NCBI GenBank assembly: GCA_003116995.1
Contig: BDSL01000071.1
Location: 310,001-374,000 of the forward strand
Direction of reading: 5' to 3'
DNA length: 64,000 nucleotides
Source of the DNA: Yamagishiella unicocca
Lineage: Eukaryota > Chlorophyta > Chlorophyceae > Chlamydomonadales > Volvocaceae
The notes under the pieces: model-generated
Databases searched by the model: none
Told to the model about the DNA's origin: nothing
The model's input: the letters and a program-made list of their open reading frames with translations, nothing else
Shown here: piece by piece, positions 45,501-57,696 of the stretch
How the letters are laid out: the number at the start of each line of letters is the position of its first letter
Numbering within the stretch: the first letter of the stretch is position 1
Program-made: the position numbers and the translations under genes

Positions 45501-47762
45501 GTATGGGCGTGGGGCAACTAGGGTGAGTCGCTGCGGGTGAGTGCAGAGACCCTGAGAGGGGCCGCGGCGGGGCCAGACGGCCTTTGTCCGGGTTGAAGCT
45601 GGAGGCGTGTCAAATAGGCACCGGGAGCACGTGGACGGCTACCAGGCCATGTGGTATGCTTCTTGTGGACACGGGTACTTCTGCATCATCTTGCCATCAT
45701 CTTGCCATCATCTTGCCATCGTCTTGCCATCGTCTTGCTATCAACTTGCAGATGGCCGGCCGCCGCTGCCCGTTGGCGGAGTCGCGGAGCCCGTGTGGCG
45801 TGTATGAGGGCTTCCCTCCCCGTCTTGCCCCACGCGCAGGCGCTGGAGCGCTGCCCCTCCCTGCAGCTGCTCAAGCTCTCCTTCTGTCCGCAGCTGTCCG
45901 CCGCAGCGCTGGGCTGCAGCACTCTCGGCCCCCGTAGCCGCCCCAACCGCGCCTCCAACGCAATCATCGGCGCAAACGCAACCCCTGCCGGGGCCGCCAC
46001 CGCCGCCGCCGGCGGCTGCGCGGGGTCCCCGCTCCGAAATCATATTGCCGTACCAGGAAACTCGCGCGCGCGGGCCTTGCGCAAGGTTATCTTGCCCGGC
46101 GCCCTGGCCACTGACGCCCTCCTGGCCTGGCTTCTGGGATGCAGTTTGGAAACCGCGGTGGCGGCTCCGGAACCAGGTCAATCGCGACCGACAGTGGAGG
46201 ACGTCGCCGGGCCCCACTTCACCAGCTTCTCGGGGGCGTTGCCTGGCGATGGCGGCAGTACGACATGCGTCACGTTGGCGGCAGAGGAGCCGACGCCAAC
46301 GCCGCCAGCGGCGCAGCCGGCGGAGCGTTTCAGCTTGCAGCCGCCCGACCAGGCGACGGCAGCTGCGGCGGCCGCGGCTGCGCCCGCCAGCCCCGCAATG
46401 CTGCTGGCTTCGTCGGTATGGGCGCTGCAGCACCTGGACCTGGGCCCTCCGCCTGGCGGCGGCGGCGGCGGCGTGACGGACGCTCTGCTATTGCGCCTGC
46501 CCGGTTGCTGCCCGCTGCTGCGCTCGGTGCGGATACGAGGTGCCCAGCAGGTGACCGACGAGGGCGCGGGGGCGCTGCTGCGCGGCTGCCGACTTGTACG
46601 GCGCCTCGCGCTGACGGGATCTCCGTACTTGACGGACGTCACGCTGGAACTGGCGCTACAGCTGGCGGCGGCAGCGGCTGCGGCCCAGGGGGAGGGGCAG
46701 GAGAGGGCGGACGGGGATCCCGGCGGGATAGGCGCCGGAGGGGGTGGCGGCGGCGCTGATGCGGTACTGGTGTCGAACTGCCCGCCCCGGGGCAGTCTGC
46801 TGCACCTGAACCTTTCCGGGTGTAGCGGTCTTACGGGCGAGTTCATCGAGCTGGAGGCAGCATCGGCCGGCGCCGCGGCCTGGGGTTCAGGCGGCGGCGG
46901 CGGCGGCACTGGTGGACGAACTGGGGCAGGCGCTGCCACCCTCGCATCTGAACACTCGCACCGGCCTTCTGGCAGCGCGGCAGCTGACCCGGCCTGCGAG
47001 GCTAGAGGCGCCTGTGTGGCCGTCGTCGCCGCCGATGCGCCGCCGCTGGCGGGACCATGCAGCCAAGCTAACGGGCGCCGGCTGCCGCCGCCGCCGCGGC
47101 GCTTACTGCTGCTGTCCCTAGACCTGGAGGGTTGCCGCCAGCTCCGGAGCCAGGCGCTGGTGGGCCTTGTGGGTCGCTGCCCGCACTTGCAGGATCTGGC
47201 GGCGGCGCTGGACGGCACCGCACTGCAGGCGGCGGCTGCGTTCTGCCTCAACCTGCGGACTCTCAAAGTCACACCAGTCGCAGCCGCAGCCGCAACGGCG
47301 GGGGCGGCGTGGGGGCAACCCGCAGGAGGCCTGGGACGGGCAATTGGGCGCGATACCCCCCTGGGGAGAGGGGCAGCAATAGCCGCCGCGGCGGCAGCTG
47401 AGCTCAAAGCCTGGCCACGCGACCTGGGCTGCGGCTTGTGGCGACCCATGGGTCATTGCCGGTCGAATGCAACATCGTCGGCCGCTGCCGCTGCTGCTCC
47501 GGAACCGACGGCACCGGGTCGAGGCGGGGGCGGGGCTGTGGTGCTGTCGGAGGCGGGGTCGAGAGATGGGAGCGTCATGGAAGAGGAAGGCACGACTGGT
47601 GGTGATGGTGGTGGTGGACAGCGGCGGGGCCGCCAGGGGCAGCCGGTGAGCGCCGTGTGGGGGGCGCTGGTGCGGCTGGAGGTACCAGCCACGCTGCGGG
47701 GCGACGCGGGACTGTGGACGTGGGCGTGGGAGCGGCCATGGTTGCAAGTGTCGTACACATGA
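39588..47762 (+). CDS. Large leucine-rich-repeat protein (AMN1/FBXL-type Cys-containing LRRs)
   Basis: Nine exons join in frame: 39588-39790, 40068-40496, 40662-40815, 42270-42310, 42565-42888, 43251-44148, 44479-44638, 44896-45365 and 45840-47762. They give 1533 residues. The N terminus (MALSLQDVALSAISRQL... ALLAHQVAHCV) resembles plant/fungal Rad7- or F-box-LRR-like proteins. Cys-containing LRRs are clear: LTTLDISSCHQLGDQAV, LRCLRLSGCWRLV, LRELDLSCIPGL, LTCLDLSDTSQ, FTDMAAARLAACCPSVTSLS, LTSLDLTGC, LQLLKLSFCPQL, LLHLNLSGCSGLTGEF and LLSLDLEGCRQL. They are interrupted by long Gly, Ala and Pro runs. A scaffold or ubiquitin-ligase substrate-receptor role is likely but unproven; no canonical F-box was seen. 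Intron 3 begins with GC. The end is the first in-frame stop; an extra 3' exon after GTGTCG at about 47748 cannot be excluded. Confidence 0.8.
40853..42056. repeat. 14/15-bp satellite array in LRR intron 3
   Basis: About 80 copies of CCCTTTTTGCCCCAA (15 bp) or its 4-T form (14 bp). The first ~9 and last ~23 units are almost all 15-mers; the middle mixes 14- and 15-mers irregularly. The minus strand has regularly spaced GGG and GGGG runs, so G-quadruplex formation is likely. It produces long shadow ORFs on both strands. Confidence 0.95.
42325..42425. repeat. GGA-rich purine tract in LRR intron 4
   Basis: About 100 nt of GAGGAG/GGGAGG repeats starting 20 nt after the donor at 42311. Confidence 0.8.
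42889..42945. repeat. Dispersed repeat family B copy
   Basis: GAGGAAGACCCGTGGATGCG, then AGAAAAAACCGTTTATAACA and GACG; lies directly after the exon 5 donor in the LRR gene. Confidence 0.6.
44640..44722 (+). repeat. 9-bp CTGCTGGAT repeat in LRR intron 7
   Basis: About eight CTGCTGGAT/CTGCTGAAC units follow the donor GTGAGTGG. They are open in the exon frame (LLDLLNLLDLL), so retention would extend the LRR protein by a Leu/Asp repeat up to a stop at about 44817. Confidence 0.75.
45390..45755. repeat. Two tandem repeats in LRR intron 8
   Basis: A 17-bp TGCCGTACGTGCGCTGT-type repeat at 45390-45480 and a 12-bp CATCTTGCCATC-type repeat at 45684-45752. Confidence 0.75.
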
Positions 47763-48829
47763 CGTGTAGGACCACGTGTTGCTCGCAGGGCCACCTCGAT
47801 CCCAGCACTTGCCGACGTGTCCGTCCCAAATTTACAAGCCTGCCGCCGTACAATGCGCAGCGCATTGTGCCATTTATCCTGGCCGAAAAACTTATGACCT
47901 CGAACCGCCTCTGCCTACTCTGTCCCATCTGGGACAATGTGCGAGACCTCTGATGCAGTCAGTGATGAAGTAACTCCTCACCACCAACGGGGACGAGGGC
48001 GACGCCTCACGATTACTGTATGTTGGTAGACGATATCTTTGCATGATGACTGAAGAGCAGTGCGCAATTATATTACGTAACCACGGTACTTAGGATGACA
48101 AGAGTCACTCGCAGAGCGCCTACATCAGCAACCAAACATGCAGGTACCGCCGCACGCGACCTGCCCAGCATGCTCAGGCGAACCCGGGCCCGCCCCCACA
48201 ACCCGGGCCCGCTCAGCCGAACCCGGGCCCCGCCCCCGCAAGCTGTTCTGTATGTCTACAGCACCGTCGCAGAGGAGTATACCGGTACGGCCGGGCAGAC
48301 GGGTGCAGGGGGCTTCGGCGAACGGAGGTACAGCTGCCGCCAGCCGCCTCCACGATCCAGCTGGATCCAGCGTGCAGCTGGATCAAGCTGCACGCGGAGC
48401 AATGTTACTCGTTTCGGAATGGAAAAATCGCTGACCACGATGAGCGCGATGGCGCCCAACCCCACATGCATGACCAGTTCCCCCGATGCCTTCACCGCCT
48501 TAACACACGTTACTCACTACACTAGCACCTTTCCCTCGATGATAAGAGAAAACTCCTCTGCAGGCATCAGGCAATGCGCCGTGCTCCCGCAGATCCGAGA
48601 AGAGGTCCGGGGCTTCCCGGGCTTATCGGGCTGAGCCCCTGCGTTTCAGCCCCTGTGTTGCATGCTTGCGGCCACAGGCTAAGCGGCACGCTGCAGGCCC
48701 AAGCATCGATCCGAATGGCCGGATCGCAGCTCAAGAACCCACAGCAACCGCATACCCAACTCGTCACGCGACCGCTCCACATGCCGTACTTGGCCCTCTG
48801 TTTTAATCGTACGACATTTGCCCGCTTCC
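47763..48829. other. Convergent intergenic region (LRR / TPR genes)
   Basis: 3' ends of two converging genes. It contains ACCCGGGCCCGC repeats (48179-48240) and overlapping CAGCTGGATC repeats (48356-48390). No gene seen; no + strand TGTAA was found for the LRR gene. Confidence 0.45.
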
Positions 48830-50703
48830 TCACACCTTTTGCCCCACCCCCTGCAGCGCACGCTTGATCGCCTGGGGGAGGGGGGTTCCGTTCGCAGCCA
48901 CGAACTAGGGTGAGGTGGAGGCGGTAGATTGAGCGAGCAAGGGGCAGGGGCTCTTGGTGTGTCGTTCACGGCCGCACCTGTCGTTTGCTTTGCGTTATCA
49001 TGTCCCGGCCAACAAAGCATGACGGGTCTGCCGCACTGCCATATTGCAGCATTACCTGGCGCGTGCAGGTTGGCCATGATATCACAGCACCCCCGCATGT
49101 TCCCGCTTGCACATACCGGGTACTCGTCCCTGAACTTGAATGAGCTGTCCCGCTCCGATGCTTTCCGGCACACGTCGGCAGCCTCGTCAAACTCGCGGAG
49201 CGCGTACAGCGTATCAATGAGGCGGACGGTGCCCTGTTGAACGGGAGTTTCGGATGAAGAGTTTAGGTAGGATTGAGGGTATCGAAGTTGCCCGCTGCGG
49301 GGCCTGCGGATGCGAGCGTGGAGGACGCGCTTGGCGCGGAGGAAGGTCCGCGAGTCAACCCCCTCGCTCTGCGAGTCAACCCCCGTCGCTCTTACGTACG
49401 TTGTGGAAGCCCCTTGGCGCCAGCTCCACTGCTCGCCGGGCGTCCGCCAAGGCGGCCTCCTTGTCACCGGACTGCACAGAGGAGCACACGGAAGCGACGC
49501 GTTCCTTTCTTCCTGATACACGGAAGATATGGGGGACATTGGGTCCTGGCAATGAGTGCATGGGCCTGTAGCACAAGAGCTGGCCGTTGGCTTGGAGCAT
49601 TATGCACGCAATCTCCCCGCTTCAGGAAAGCAAACTTTGCTGTGTAAAGTCTGGTTCATCCCCTAAAAGTCCTAAAATCCAAAATATCGGCTTCAACTCC
49701 AATCCAAGTATCGAACTACCAACATGACACTGTCTGAGCAGGTTGCGCTAGCTGTTGCCTATTGGGGCCTTTCGGGCTACAGGATCACGCTGCGAACTGT
49801 ATCCAGCGGTCGCCATGCACTATACGTCCCGGGGAGCATTCCGTCCCAGCGTGCTGCGACCCAGATCCCTCCGACCCACATCCCTCCGACCCAGATCCCT
49901 CCGACCCAGATCCCTCCCTGCCTGAAGATGCGTTGCGCTGCGGTTACTGTACAGCATGTGCGCTCCGCTCGGCGGGTTGAGCTCCAGCGCCTGGGTGTAG
50001 CAGTCTATCGCCTGGCGGAACTCCAGCTGGGCGGCATGCGCGTTGCCTGCCAGGCGCAGCTGGCGCAGATGTGGGGGGGGGCCGACAGGGATGGGCGGAG
50101 GAGATGTGAGGAGACGTACGAGATAGGGGAGCCCGCCTTCTGTGGCAAAAGAGGCGAACTCAGGAGGAGGAATTTCGTGGGTGGAGTTAGGGATTTTTGC
50201 GATGCGGCTCAGAAAAGGAAGCATCACGAAGCAGGCCGCGTACGTGTCGTTGAAAACAAATAGCTTGACAGCATTCGCCTACGAGTTGTGCTTGTGCTAG
50301 GTGATCACTGTGGCAATCTGGAAGTGGTGTAAGGGAGAGTACCCCTGGGGTTATGGTGGACAAAGCAAGCACATTGCGCTAGCAAACAGGTGTAGGCGTA
50401 TGGCAGGTGTTACCGGCCCGCAACCGCAGTACCTGCATCGCCTGCAAAACGACGTCATCAATGCTCGACCCGCAAAATGCCCGAAGGACCTGTAGCGAAA
50501 AGAACGCGGTTCGGTGCCTAGTCGGAAGCACAGCCAACCCGAGGTCAACCCAATATCATCAGCAGGTGGAACCACCTGTGCCAAGTCGTTCGGTGTCGCC
50601 ACATGATTGAGCAGCTGTTCGCTGGGAAGCAGCACCATGTTGGGCCCACTGCCGCAGTTACCTGCAGATCGTAGAAGGCTGTCAAGCGCCAATAGGAGCG
50701 CAT
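48830..50703 (-). CDS. Small tetratricopeptide-repeat (TPR) protein
   Basis: Five minus-strand exons, all phase 0: 50703-50662, 50059-49922, 49471-49400, 49233-49117 and 48871-48830 (stop). They give 136 residues. Three TPR motifs are visible: LRLAGNAHAAQLEFRQAIDC with YTQALELNPP; MLYSNRSATHLQSGDKEAAL with ADARRAVELAP; and TVRLIDTLYALREFDEAADV with CRKASERD. The SNRSA...G...AL.DA pattern is that of the Hsp70/Hsp90 co-chaperone class (Hop/STI1, SGT, TTC), so a chaperone-adaptor role is plausible. It ends AIKRALQGVGQKV. The intron after exon 2 starts with GC (CAG|GCAGGG). The first exon (MRSYWRLTAFYDLQ) is chosen because it has an ATG, a GTAACT donor and the right phase, but it is short and the least certain part. 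Confidence 0.7.
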
Positions 50704-53496
50704 GGGCTCATCAAGCGCGACCTACCCAAGCACCCCGTCGGTGACGCCTTGATGCAAGGAAGACCCAAGTCATTTGCAAATTTGAGTACCTGTGTGCAGG
50801 GGAGGCTTGGCTGAGCGCCTCGTAACTAATTGGGTCTGCGCATTCCGGGACCGATAACCACCTGCTCGGAGCCTTGGCGCTTGCACGTACGGTTTATACA
50901 TACACGTAACTCGTACATGTTATCGGCTCGGCACAGCAGCGTTTGACGACTACGCCGCAGAGGTCGCACTGCTGCAACATTCGCACTTGGCCTCATATTT
51001 TATAGACACGTCAACAAATGCTCGCAATGTACAGCGCAAAGGAATCAAAATTGTGGAAATAATTGACTTTGTCGCAGCGTTCGGAGCGTAAGCCAAGGGC
51101 TTCGGAGCCGACCTGAACCCAAATCCCACCTCGAAATGGATACTAAGTGGATGTTATCATGATGCAGCTTGCTATATCTTTCTATTTCACAAACTGCTGA
51201 AACACAATCCGCGCCGAATGTCCGTAGACTCTTGCACCTGCCGCACGGGACCGGTACCTGTCGTCCCCAGGCTTTGCGATGGCTAGTTTACAGGTGCCAA
51301 CGTGCGCGCCGATACCTTGGCCGTCGCTTCACTACTTGGGCCCATGAGCACGGCCGCTTGACAGCGTCTAGTGACGGTGGAAACACTGTACACGGTACAA
51401 AACGCATACCATTGCAACCATTGCAAACATGTAAATCCGGCCCACAGCGCATGCTGCTACAATCCATTCGCGCCGCCGATAACGATAAAATACAAGACGT
51501 GCCGAAACGAGGCTGAAAAAATGCGGCACACCTATGGCCTGAAACTCTGCAGTTGGGCCCGCCACGCGGCCCGAATGGATGTCGCGGATCTCCGCACCAT
51601 TCAACAACACCTCCCCTTACGCCGCGCGTAGCAATTGAACAAGGCGAACGAAGGCGGCCCACCGCCAATATCTTCCACAGCGCATGTCAAACACCGCTGT
51701 CATTCAGCCCCATGTCGCGCCTCTAGACGCATCACCGCCGAGGCTCGGACCGAAACCACGCTGGCGGTGCAATCATCGCACACATCAACCAAACATGGGC
51801 CGCCGAACGCGCCAATCTCAACTCTGTATCTCCTGCCGACACCGGAGCTCGGCATCCGAACGCCGTGGCGCAACCCAACGCCCACGCACTTCTGGTACAT
51901 CCGCTAATTAATTGTCTTCTCAAGCCCTTGTGCTTTGGTACAAGTCCAGAACCAACACGTGCACACGCATCAGCGTCATTCCATTCCCGCCTCCGCAAAT
52001 TCATTCACAAGCCTCCAAGACCCTCTTCAGCCGCGAGCGGTGCCGCCGGGTCGTACACAGCACTCCAAAGGAAACAACGTCCCGGGGCATGTTCTGCATA
52101 CCCTGACATGTATTACGGAGGGCCGCGTGTAGCAAAATTGAATATGATTGGGTGGATGAAAGACCTGCCCTCACCGCCGCTGTCCGCCATTAAACGAACA
52201 CCCGAGAGGCATGCCCTGAGCTGTGTCGTGGGCCTACAACCCAGGCCCAGGCCGGAGGAGGAATGAGCAGTAATGTCGATGCACACTGCGATGGCCGCTA
52301 CCATACCATAACCCACATCGCCTGGAGTCCGAGCAGAAGTGCGGGTCGTAGGGCAACGCTCACTTCATCGCGTTCCTCGTGCTGCCATCATCGCATTCCT
52401 CGTGCTGCCATCATAAGTCGCATTGTACGCCGCAGCTAAGAAGGGCCTCAGGCACATGCCAACCCGCCCAGCCTTGCCACATAAGGCCCGCAACAGACCA
52501 TCCGAGGCCTCCAATGATGAAACCGGCCCTGCGAGAACTGGCCCCCTCGCCAAAAACGCCGAGGCCACGTAACGCAGTGTAGACGTGCAGCACAGGGGCG
52601 TGCTCGTAACCAGCACAGCAGCAACGGTGGCACTATTGGGGTCACGAATCCTCCCGACCGAACGCTGCTTGGTTTTGTGACCGCATGGACACCCGGACGA
52701 GATACAATCCTGCTTCCAAGAGCGCCAAGCTTCTAGGACGGCCCGGGCCCCCGTTGTGCAGGCACCGCCGCGTCCGCAAAGAAGGCAGCGCCGTACACCT
52801 CGCAGCAATCACCCTAGGGCACCGCCGTCATGCAGTTTCCACTCCCATCCCACAGCAAGCGCCAAAAGAAGAAGCCGCAGCCGCAGCTCAGTCGCAGCAC
52901 AAAGAAACACACAGCCCGTGTATCAGCCAGGACCCGTTGGACGCTGGCACGCGAATGCACAAGCACTGACTCGCACTCACTCGCAGTCCGTCGCGGCAAC
53001 CACAATCATGCGGTTTGGGTAAGCGGTCTTAGCGCCCCTTTCCACCAGACATTCTCGTACTACGGTACTCGCACAGTGCCGCGGAGAAACCGGCATGTGA
53101 GTGACAAGGTTGCGAGGGCTGTACGGCGGGCTTGATGAAGCCTCAGCCCGCAAACAACGTCAATGTGTATCCCCCCCAGCCTCCTGCACGCACATTATAC
53201 ACTTTTCGGAAGCCTTGGACCAGTGCCGTCGACAAGCCCTGACAGGTTAACCGCCCCCACGACGAATATACGCGTGCGGTGCATCCCCAAATCCGTCCGA
53301 CCGAGGATCCCGCTGCCGATTCGGCAACACGGGATAGGAAGAGCGCTCATCATGTGACGGGATCCCGTTCTAAGGTCGCTGTGATGACGGCCCCCCGGCA
53401 TGGACATGCAAGCCCCCCTGCGTCAAACGGTTTTTCCTGGCATCCACGGGTCTTCCTCGAAACCCTGCGTCAACGGATGTCCCTCCGCACGCTGTG
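50704..53496. other. Intergenic, between TPR and AP2 genes
   Basis: No supported gene. The longest candidate is a 147-codon minus-strand ORF at 52365-52808 (MLRGVRRCLLCGRGGACTTG...), Cys-rich at its N terminus, without a recognisable domain and with other open frames over it. A 23-bp duplication (TTCCTCGTGCTGCCATCAT core) is at 52374-52413. Family B repeat lies at 53424-53463. Confidence 0.4.
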
Positions 53497-56459
53497 TCAA
53501 GCGCTCTCGTGGAGGAGCAGCAGCGCGTCAGCCAGCTCCGCCAGCTCCGCCTCTACGTCCATCGACACGGGGGGCCGCTTCGTGCGTGGCGGGGGCATTT
53601 CATCATCGAGATCAAGCTCCCCTCGAGCCACCGCCGCGACTGCTGCCGCCACCGCGGCGGCGGCTGCCGGACGTGACGGCCTCACACGGCCACCGACGCC
53701 TGTCACCACGTTCAGCCGCGTGCGGCTGGCGCCGCCTCGGCCTCCACCCATACCATCCATACCCTCGTCCATGCAATCCCCGTCTTCGCCATCGTCCATG
53801 TCGACATCAGAGTCCCCTTCCTCGATGGTTTCCGGATCCCGCTTGAACGTGGAGAAGCCCCCAAATGTGCTGCGGGGACCTACGCCAGTGTAAGGCGCCA
53901 CGCCTGGATGCTGCTGGTGGTTGTGGTTGTGGTGGTGATGCTGCTGGTGGTGGTGATGGTGCGGATTCCCGCCGTTGCGTCCAGGAGCCGAGCCTCCCAT
54001 CAGTGGCGACGTGCCGGGGATAAAGCCGGAGGAGACGGGCGACGTACCCAGCGAGGAGCTGCCAAGGGGGTCCCACTGGGTGCTGTCGTCTTCCTGTTGC
54101 TGCGAAGAGCAAACACACACACGAGGTGCGAAGAGGTCAGCGGATGTGAGGAACGCGGCCGGCAGAAAACCTTTTTTGAGGGCTCAGGACTGGACTGAAG
54201 ACCTTCCGGAGCAGCACTACTCTGCATAAAAAACGACACAACGCTCGCACCAGCGTGCTTCTACGCTGTGCTGGAGATACGCTGTGCTGGAGATCGCTGT
54301 GCTGGAGAGGTAAGAAAGCGGGAGGACGGAAACGCACACGCACGCCCGCGAGCGTACCGTGGCAGCTGCCGCGCCGTGCTGAACGTTTGGGAAGTTGACA
54401 ACAGCGCGCGGCCCACGGATCTCCCGCGCTGCCTTGTCGTACGCCAAGGCTGCCTCCTCAGCTGTGTCGTACGTGCCCAGCCACAACCGGCAACCCTGCA
54501 CGGCAGCAAGGGGCGCGACAGTGGCAGCGGCATCAACGGCCTGGCCTTAACCCACACGACGAGCGCGCGAGGACCCCTGGCGCAACGCCTGCGGCTGCAA
54601 GCGGCTTGCCACGGCCTGGCCTCCATATGAACCCAACCAGCCCATCGTTCGCACAGCTACAAACTCCGTCGGATAATTCCGCCCTCGTATTAGGGCGTGC
54701 CGGTACCGAAACGGCCGCAGTCGTCCTAGCCAAAGAAGCAGCCACAGTTACATGTAACCGCTTGCCCTAGGGCTCTCGCGGACTTGCCTTGTGAGGATCG
54801 CGGATCTCAGCCGCAAACTTCCCCCAAGGCCGCTGCCGTACGCCACGGTATTTGGATGCGCCCGATTTGTCCGGCTTGACGGAAAGGGAGGGAGCCGACG
54901 AGCTGGCTTTGGCGCCAACCGACGAGCTGAGCAAGTTCGTGCTGCTGGTACGACGCCGTGAGGATAACCTGCGGGAGCGTCGGGTCGGGCACGTATTGAG
55001 TCTAATGGGCGTGTGCAAATGCTGGCAACCGTAACAAAGTGGTGCCGTAGGCCTTGCCACCGCAGGGGAATGCCAGGTGTATGGAGCCCATTGTATTGGA
55101 GCTTGTTGCTCAGGAAGCTTCAATAGCGCCCAACTTGCTCCCGTGGAGCACGCTGGCAGTAGTTGGGACGACAGTAGGACAACACGGTGATAGGCAGAAA
55201 TTGGGAGCGCAAGGGAAATGACAGTGTCGCGCAACCCAGCAGCCACTGCTCCCACCTCCCGGCCGCTGGCGAAGTCCCCAGGCTCGGTGGACTGGCGCCA
55301 AGAGGCGTGCCACCGGGGAAGCCCCCCAAATGGCTCCCACTGCTCTTATAACTGGTGCTGCAACCAATGCCAGCGGCTGGGTGCTCGGCAAGGCTCGACG
55401 GCATCGGACCCAGCCCCCCTGGAGCAAGAGGAGGTCGGCCGCTCGGAGTGGCACCGAGCTGCGCATCCGATAGGGCTGCAACAGCCGCCTGGCCCCCAGT
55501 TGCCGCCGCATGCGAAGCGGCGAGTCCGTCTTGGCTAGTACGATTGAGGGCGCTTGCTGGGACTGGCGGGAGCTGCTTATTGGGGGCGTAGAAGTTGGGT
55601 GCCATGGCCGCAGCGGCAGGGTGTAGCCAGAGGTTAGGCGCGCCGTTGCCGCTGGCTGATGCCGCCTGTGCCGCAGCCGCGATGGCGCCCACACTGCCCA
55701 TTGACTGTAAGCCCAGGCCCAATGGAGCTGACGAGCCCTTAGTACCGACCGGAACAAAAGCCGACGCGGGCGAGGGTGCGTGCAGTGCGCTGCCGGCACC
55801 CACAGCGGCCGATGGGCTGCCCGCGGCGGCTGCCTCATGGCTGCTTTGCGAGGTAGTAGGACTCGAGCCGTCGCTGGGCTCGGTGGGAGGCGAAGACGCA
55901 AGAGGTGGTGTCGGCACCGCTAGGCTGGGATCGGCAGCTGGGGAGACGCTCGCGGCGATGCCGCCTGGAGCAGAAGTTTTAGGGGCCGGCAGTTCGGGGC
56001 CGGTAGGAGGTATCGACACAACCTGTCCCATGACAGACGCGCGCGCCGCGGCGGCAGCGGCAGTGAGCGGCGGAAGCCCGGGCAACACCGCGGGCAGGAC
56101 ACCGGGCGATCCAAACTGCAGCCCGCCAAAGAAGGGCATCGGGTTGAATTGCGGTGCATTGCCAAAAGAAGCAACGCCTGGCGGTAGAGATGGCACTCCC
56201 TGTGCTGGCGGCCGGTAAGCAGCCATTCCGATTGCGGTTGCTGGAGGAGACGTTCCTGCGCACAATTTGGCGCCAAATTGCATGCCTGTTGCAGTATGGT
56301 TCGAGCGCAAGGCCACTTGGAACTCGTATGCCTCACTTCCGAAAGGGGCCACCCGAGTCAAAAGCGATTCTTATCCGTGGCCGCACCTGGCAGCTGCAAA
56401 CCGAGGCTTGCCGCATCCAGAGAAAGCAGACTGTGTTTTGCTTTAGCGTCAAGCATCAT
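53497..56459 (-). CDS. AP2/ERF-domain transcription factor
   Basis: Five minus-strand exons join in frame: 56459-56387, 56255-55256, 54968-54788, 54495-54358 and 54099-53497 (stop). They give 664 residues. A single AP2 domain spans about residues 397-455 and is split by intron 3: [20 protein letters not shown], then [20 protein letters not shown] and [17 protein letters not shown]. The YRG and RAYD-type elements and the [11 protein letters not shown] and [12 protein letters not shown] signatures are intact, so GCC-box-like DNA binding is expected. The 330-residue N-terminal exon is rich in Pro, Ala, Gly and Ser. The C-terminal exon has a His-rich block ([15 protein letters not shown]) and an acidic stretch ([16 protein letters not shown]) that could activate transcription. 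Start: first ATG of the exon, [15 protein letters not shown]. Intron 3 is GC-AG (AAG|GCAAGT). Target genes unknown. Confidence 0.9.
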
Positions 56460-57696
56460 GTCTGTCTGCACCTGCAAAGGAAGGTCATTCGGGCAGTCAG
56501 CGGGCAATGAAGGTAGGCCGCGGACGGCCAATGCTGAGCGCCCCACGCAATTCTTGCAAAGCGCGCGGCTGCAACCATAACAGCTTGATCTAGGAATGAT
56601 CGAATACTAGGGCGCACGATTCCCCGACGGGCGGCGTGCGAGGCCTAGGTCCGCAGCCACGTGTGTGCAACTGAAGAAGCCGCGAGCAAAGAGATCTTGC
56701 CAACCTGGGCCGCCATGACTACTTTCAGTCAAAGCAGCCCTGATGCAATCTAATTGCCTTTCATAGCGCGCGGCGCCCGCCCGCCTACTGCCACGGCCAA
56801 TTCGCAATTGGTGGCGCCCGAAGGAAGCAACACTCAAATCGCGGTGATCGAAACAATCCTATGTGTACTAATGCCCCCAGATACCTCTTCAGCGCGCGCC
56901 ATTGCCGACGCGCCTATTCGGCAGAGATGGCCCCGGTGCGCGCATTCACCCGACCCGCTCACCAGGCACCCGCAGCAGCGCTAGTGGCGCCCACCAAAGA
57001 GAGCACTCGTCGTGGGCGCAGTCGTAGGCCGTCCACGGCTGGAGCTGCCAAGTCCGGCGCCAGAACAACAGTGGAAGTGCACTAAAGAAAGTTGCGAGGA
57101 AGAGGGCAGGAGTATGCCATACAGAAAGCCATGATCGTGATTTAATATTTTAGAGCGAACTCTGCCGTGGGTTGGCCTGAGGATCAAAGTTTACGATTCT
57201 GCCTCTTCAACCGGCACGGCAGAAACCTTCGTATGTCTTTGGTTGGCTCTGTTTGGACAAATCGGCAATCCATATACACACACTGCGTACAGTTACATAT
57301 AAACTCCTGCGTTCCCCAATCGCCAGCTTCAACCTGCGAGCGCGTTGGTTGGCTTCCCAAGAATACAGGCAGGGCTAAGAACCGTAAAAAGACCCCGTGG
57401 GTCGAAAGGTATGACATATGGACAGAACTAGGCTGCCAGTCCTTGTTTTGGCGTCTTAAGCTCGTCATATTCCGTCAATCGAAAATTGTTTATGTACACG
57501 TCAGTTCACATACCGCAAAACTACAACGGACGCACACGGAGTTCATTGGCATAACTAGCGACTTGTTCCTCCCTTCCTTGACGACCGTTTGAAACGCCGA
57601 CGTCCCATCCCAGCCATCCCCAACAACAGAGCCACATGCGAGGAGACAACTGTTTCCACATCAGTACACCACACAAAACCATGAGAAATATAGTTG
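56460..57696. other. Intergenic, AP2 upstream region and BAH-PHD 3' side
   Basis: Contains the AP2 promoter and the BAH-PHD 3' UTR. No gene seen; ORFs at 56754-57085 lack features. Confidence 0.45.
57293..57297 (-). terminator. Putative TGTAA poly(A) signal of the BAH-PHD gene
   Basis: TGTAA on the minus strand 400 nt after the stop codon. Confidence 0.5.

Noticed and set aside
45651..45839. Start of the 703-codon ORF at 45651 as a gene start
   Set aside because: The first 63 codons lie in intron 8; the preceding exon joins in phase at 45840 and continues the LRR pattern.
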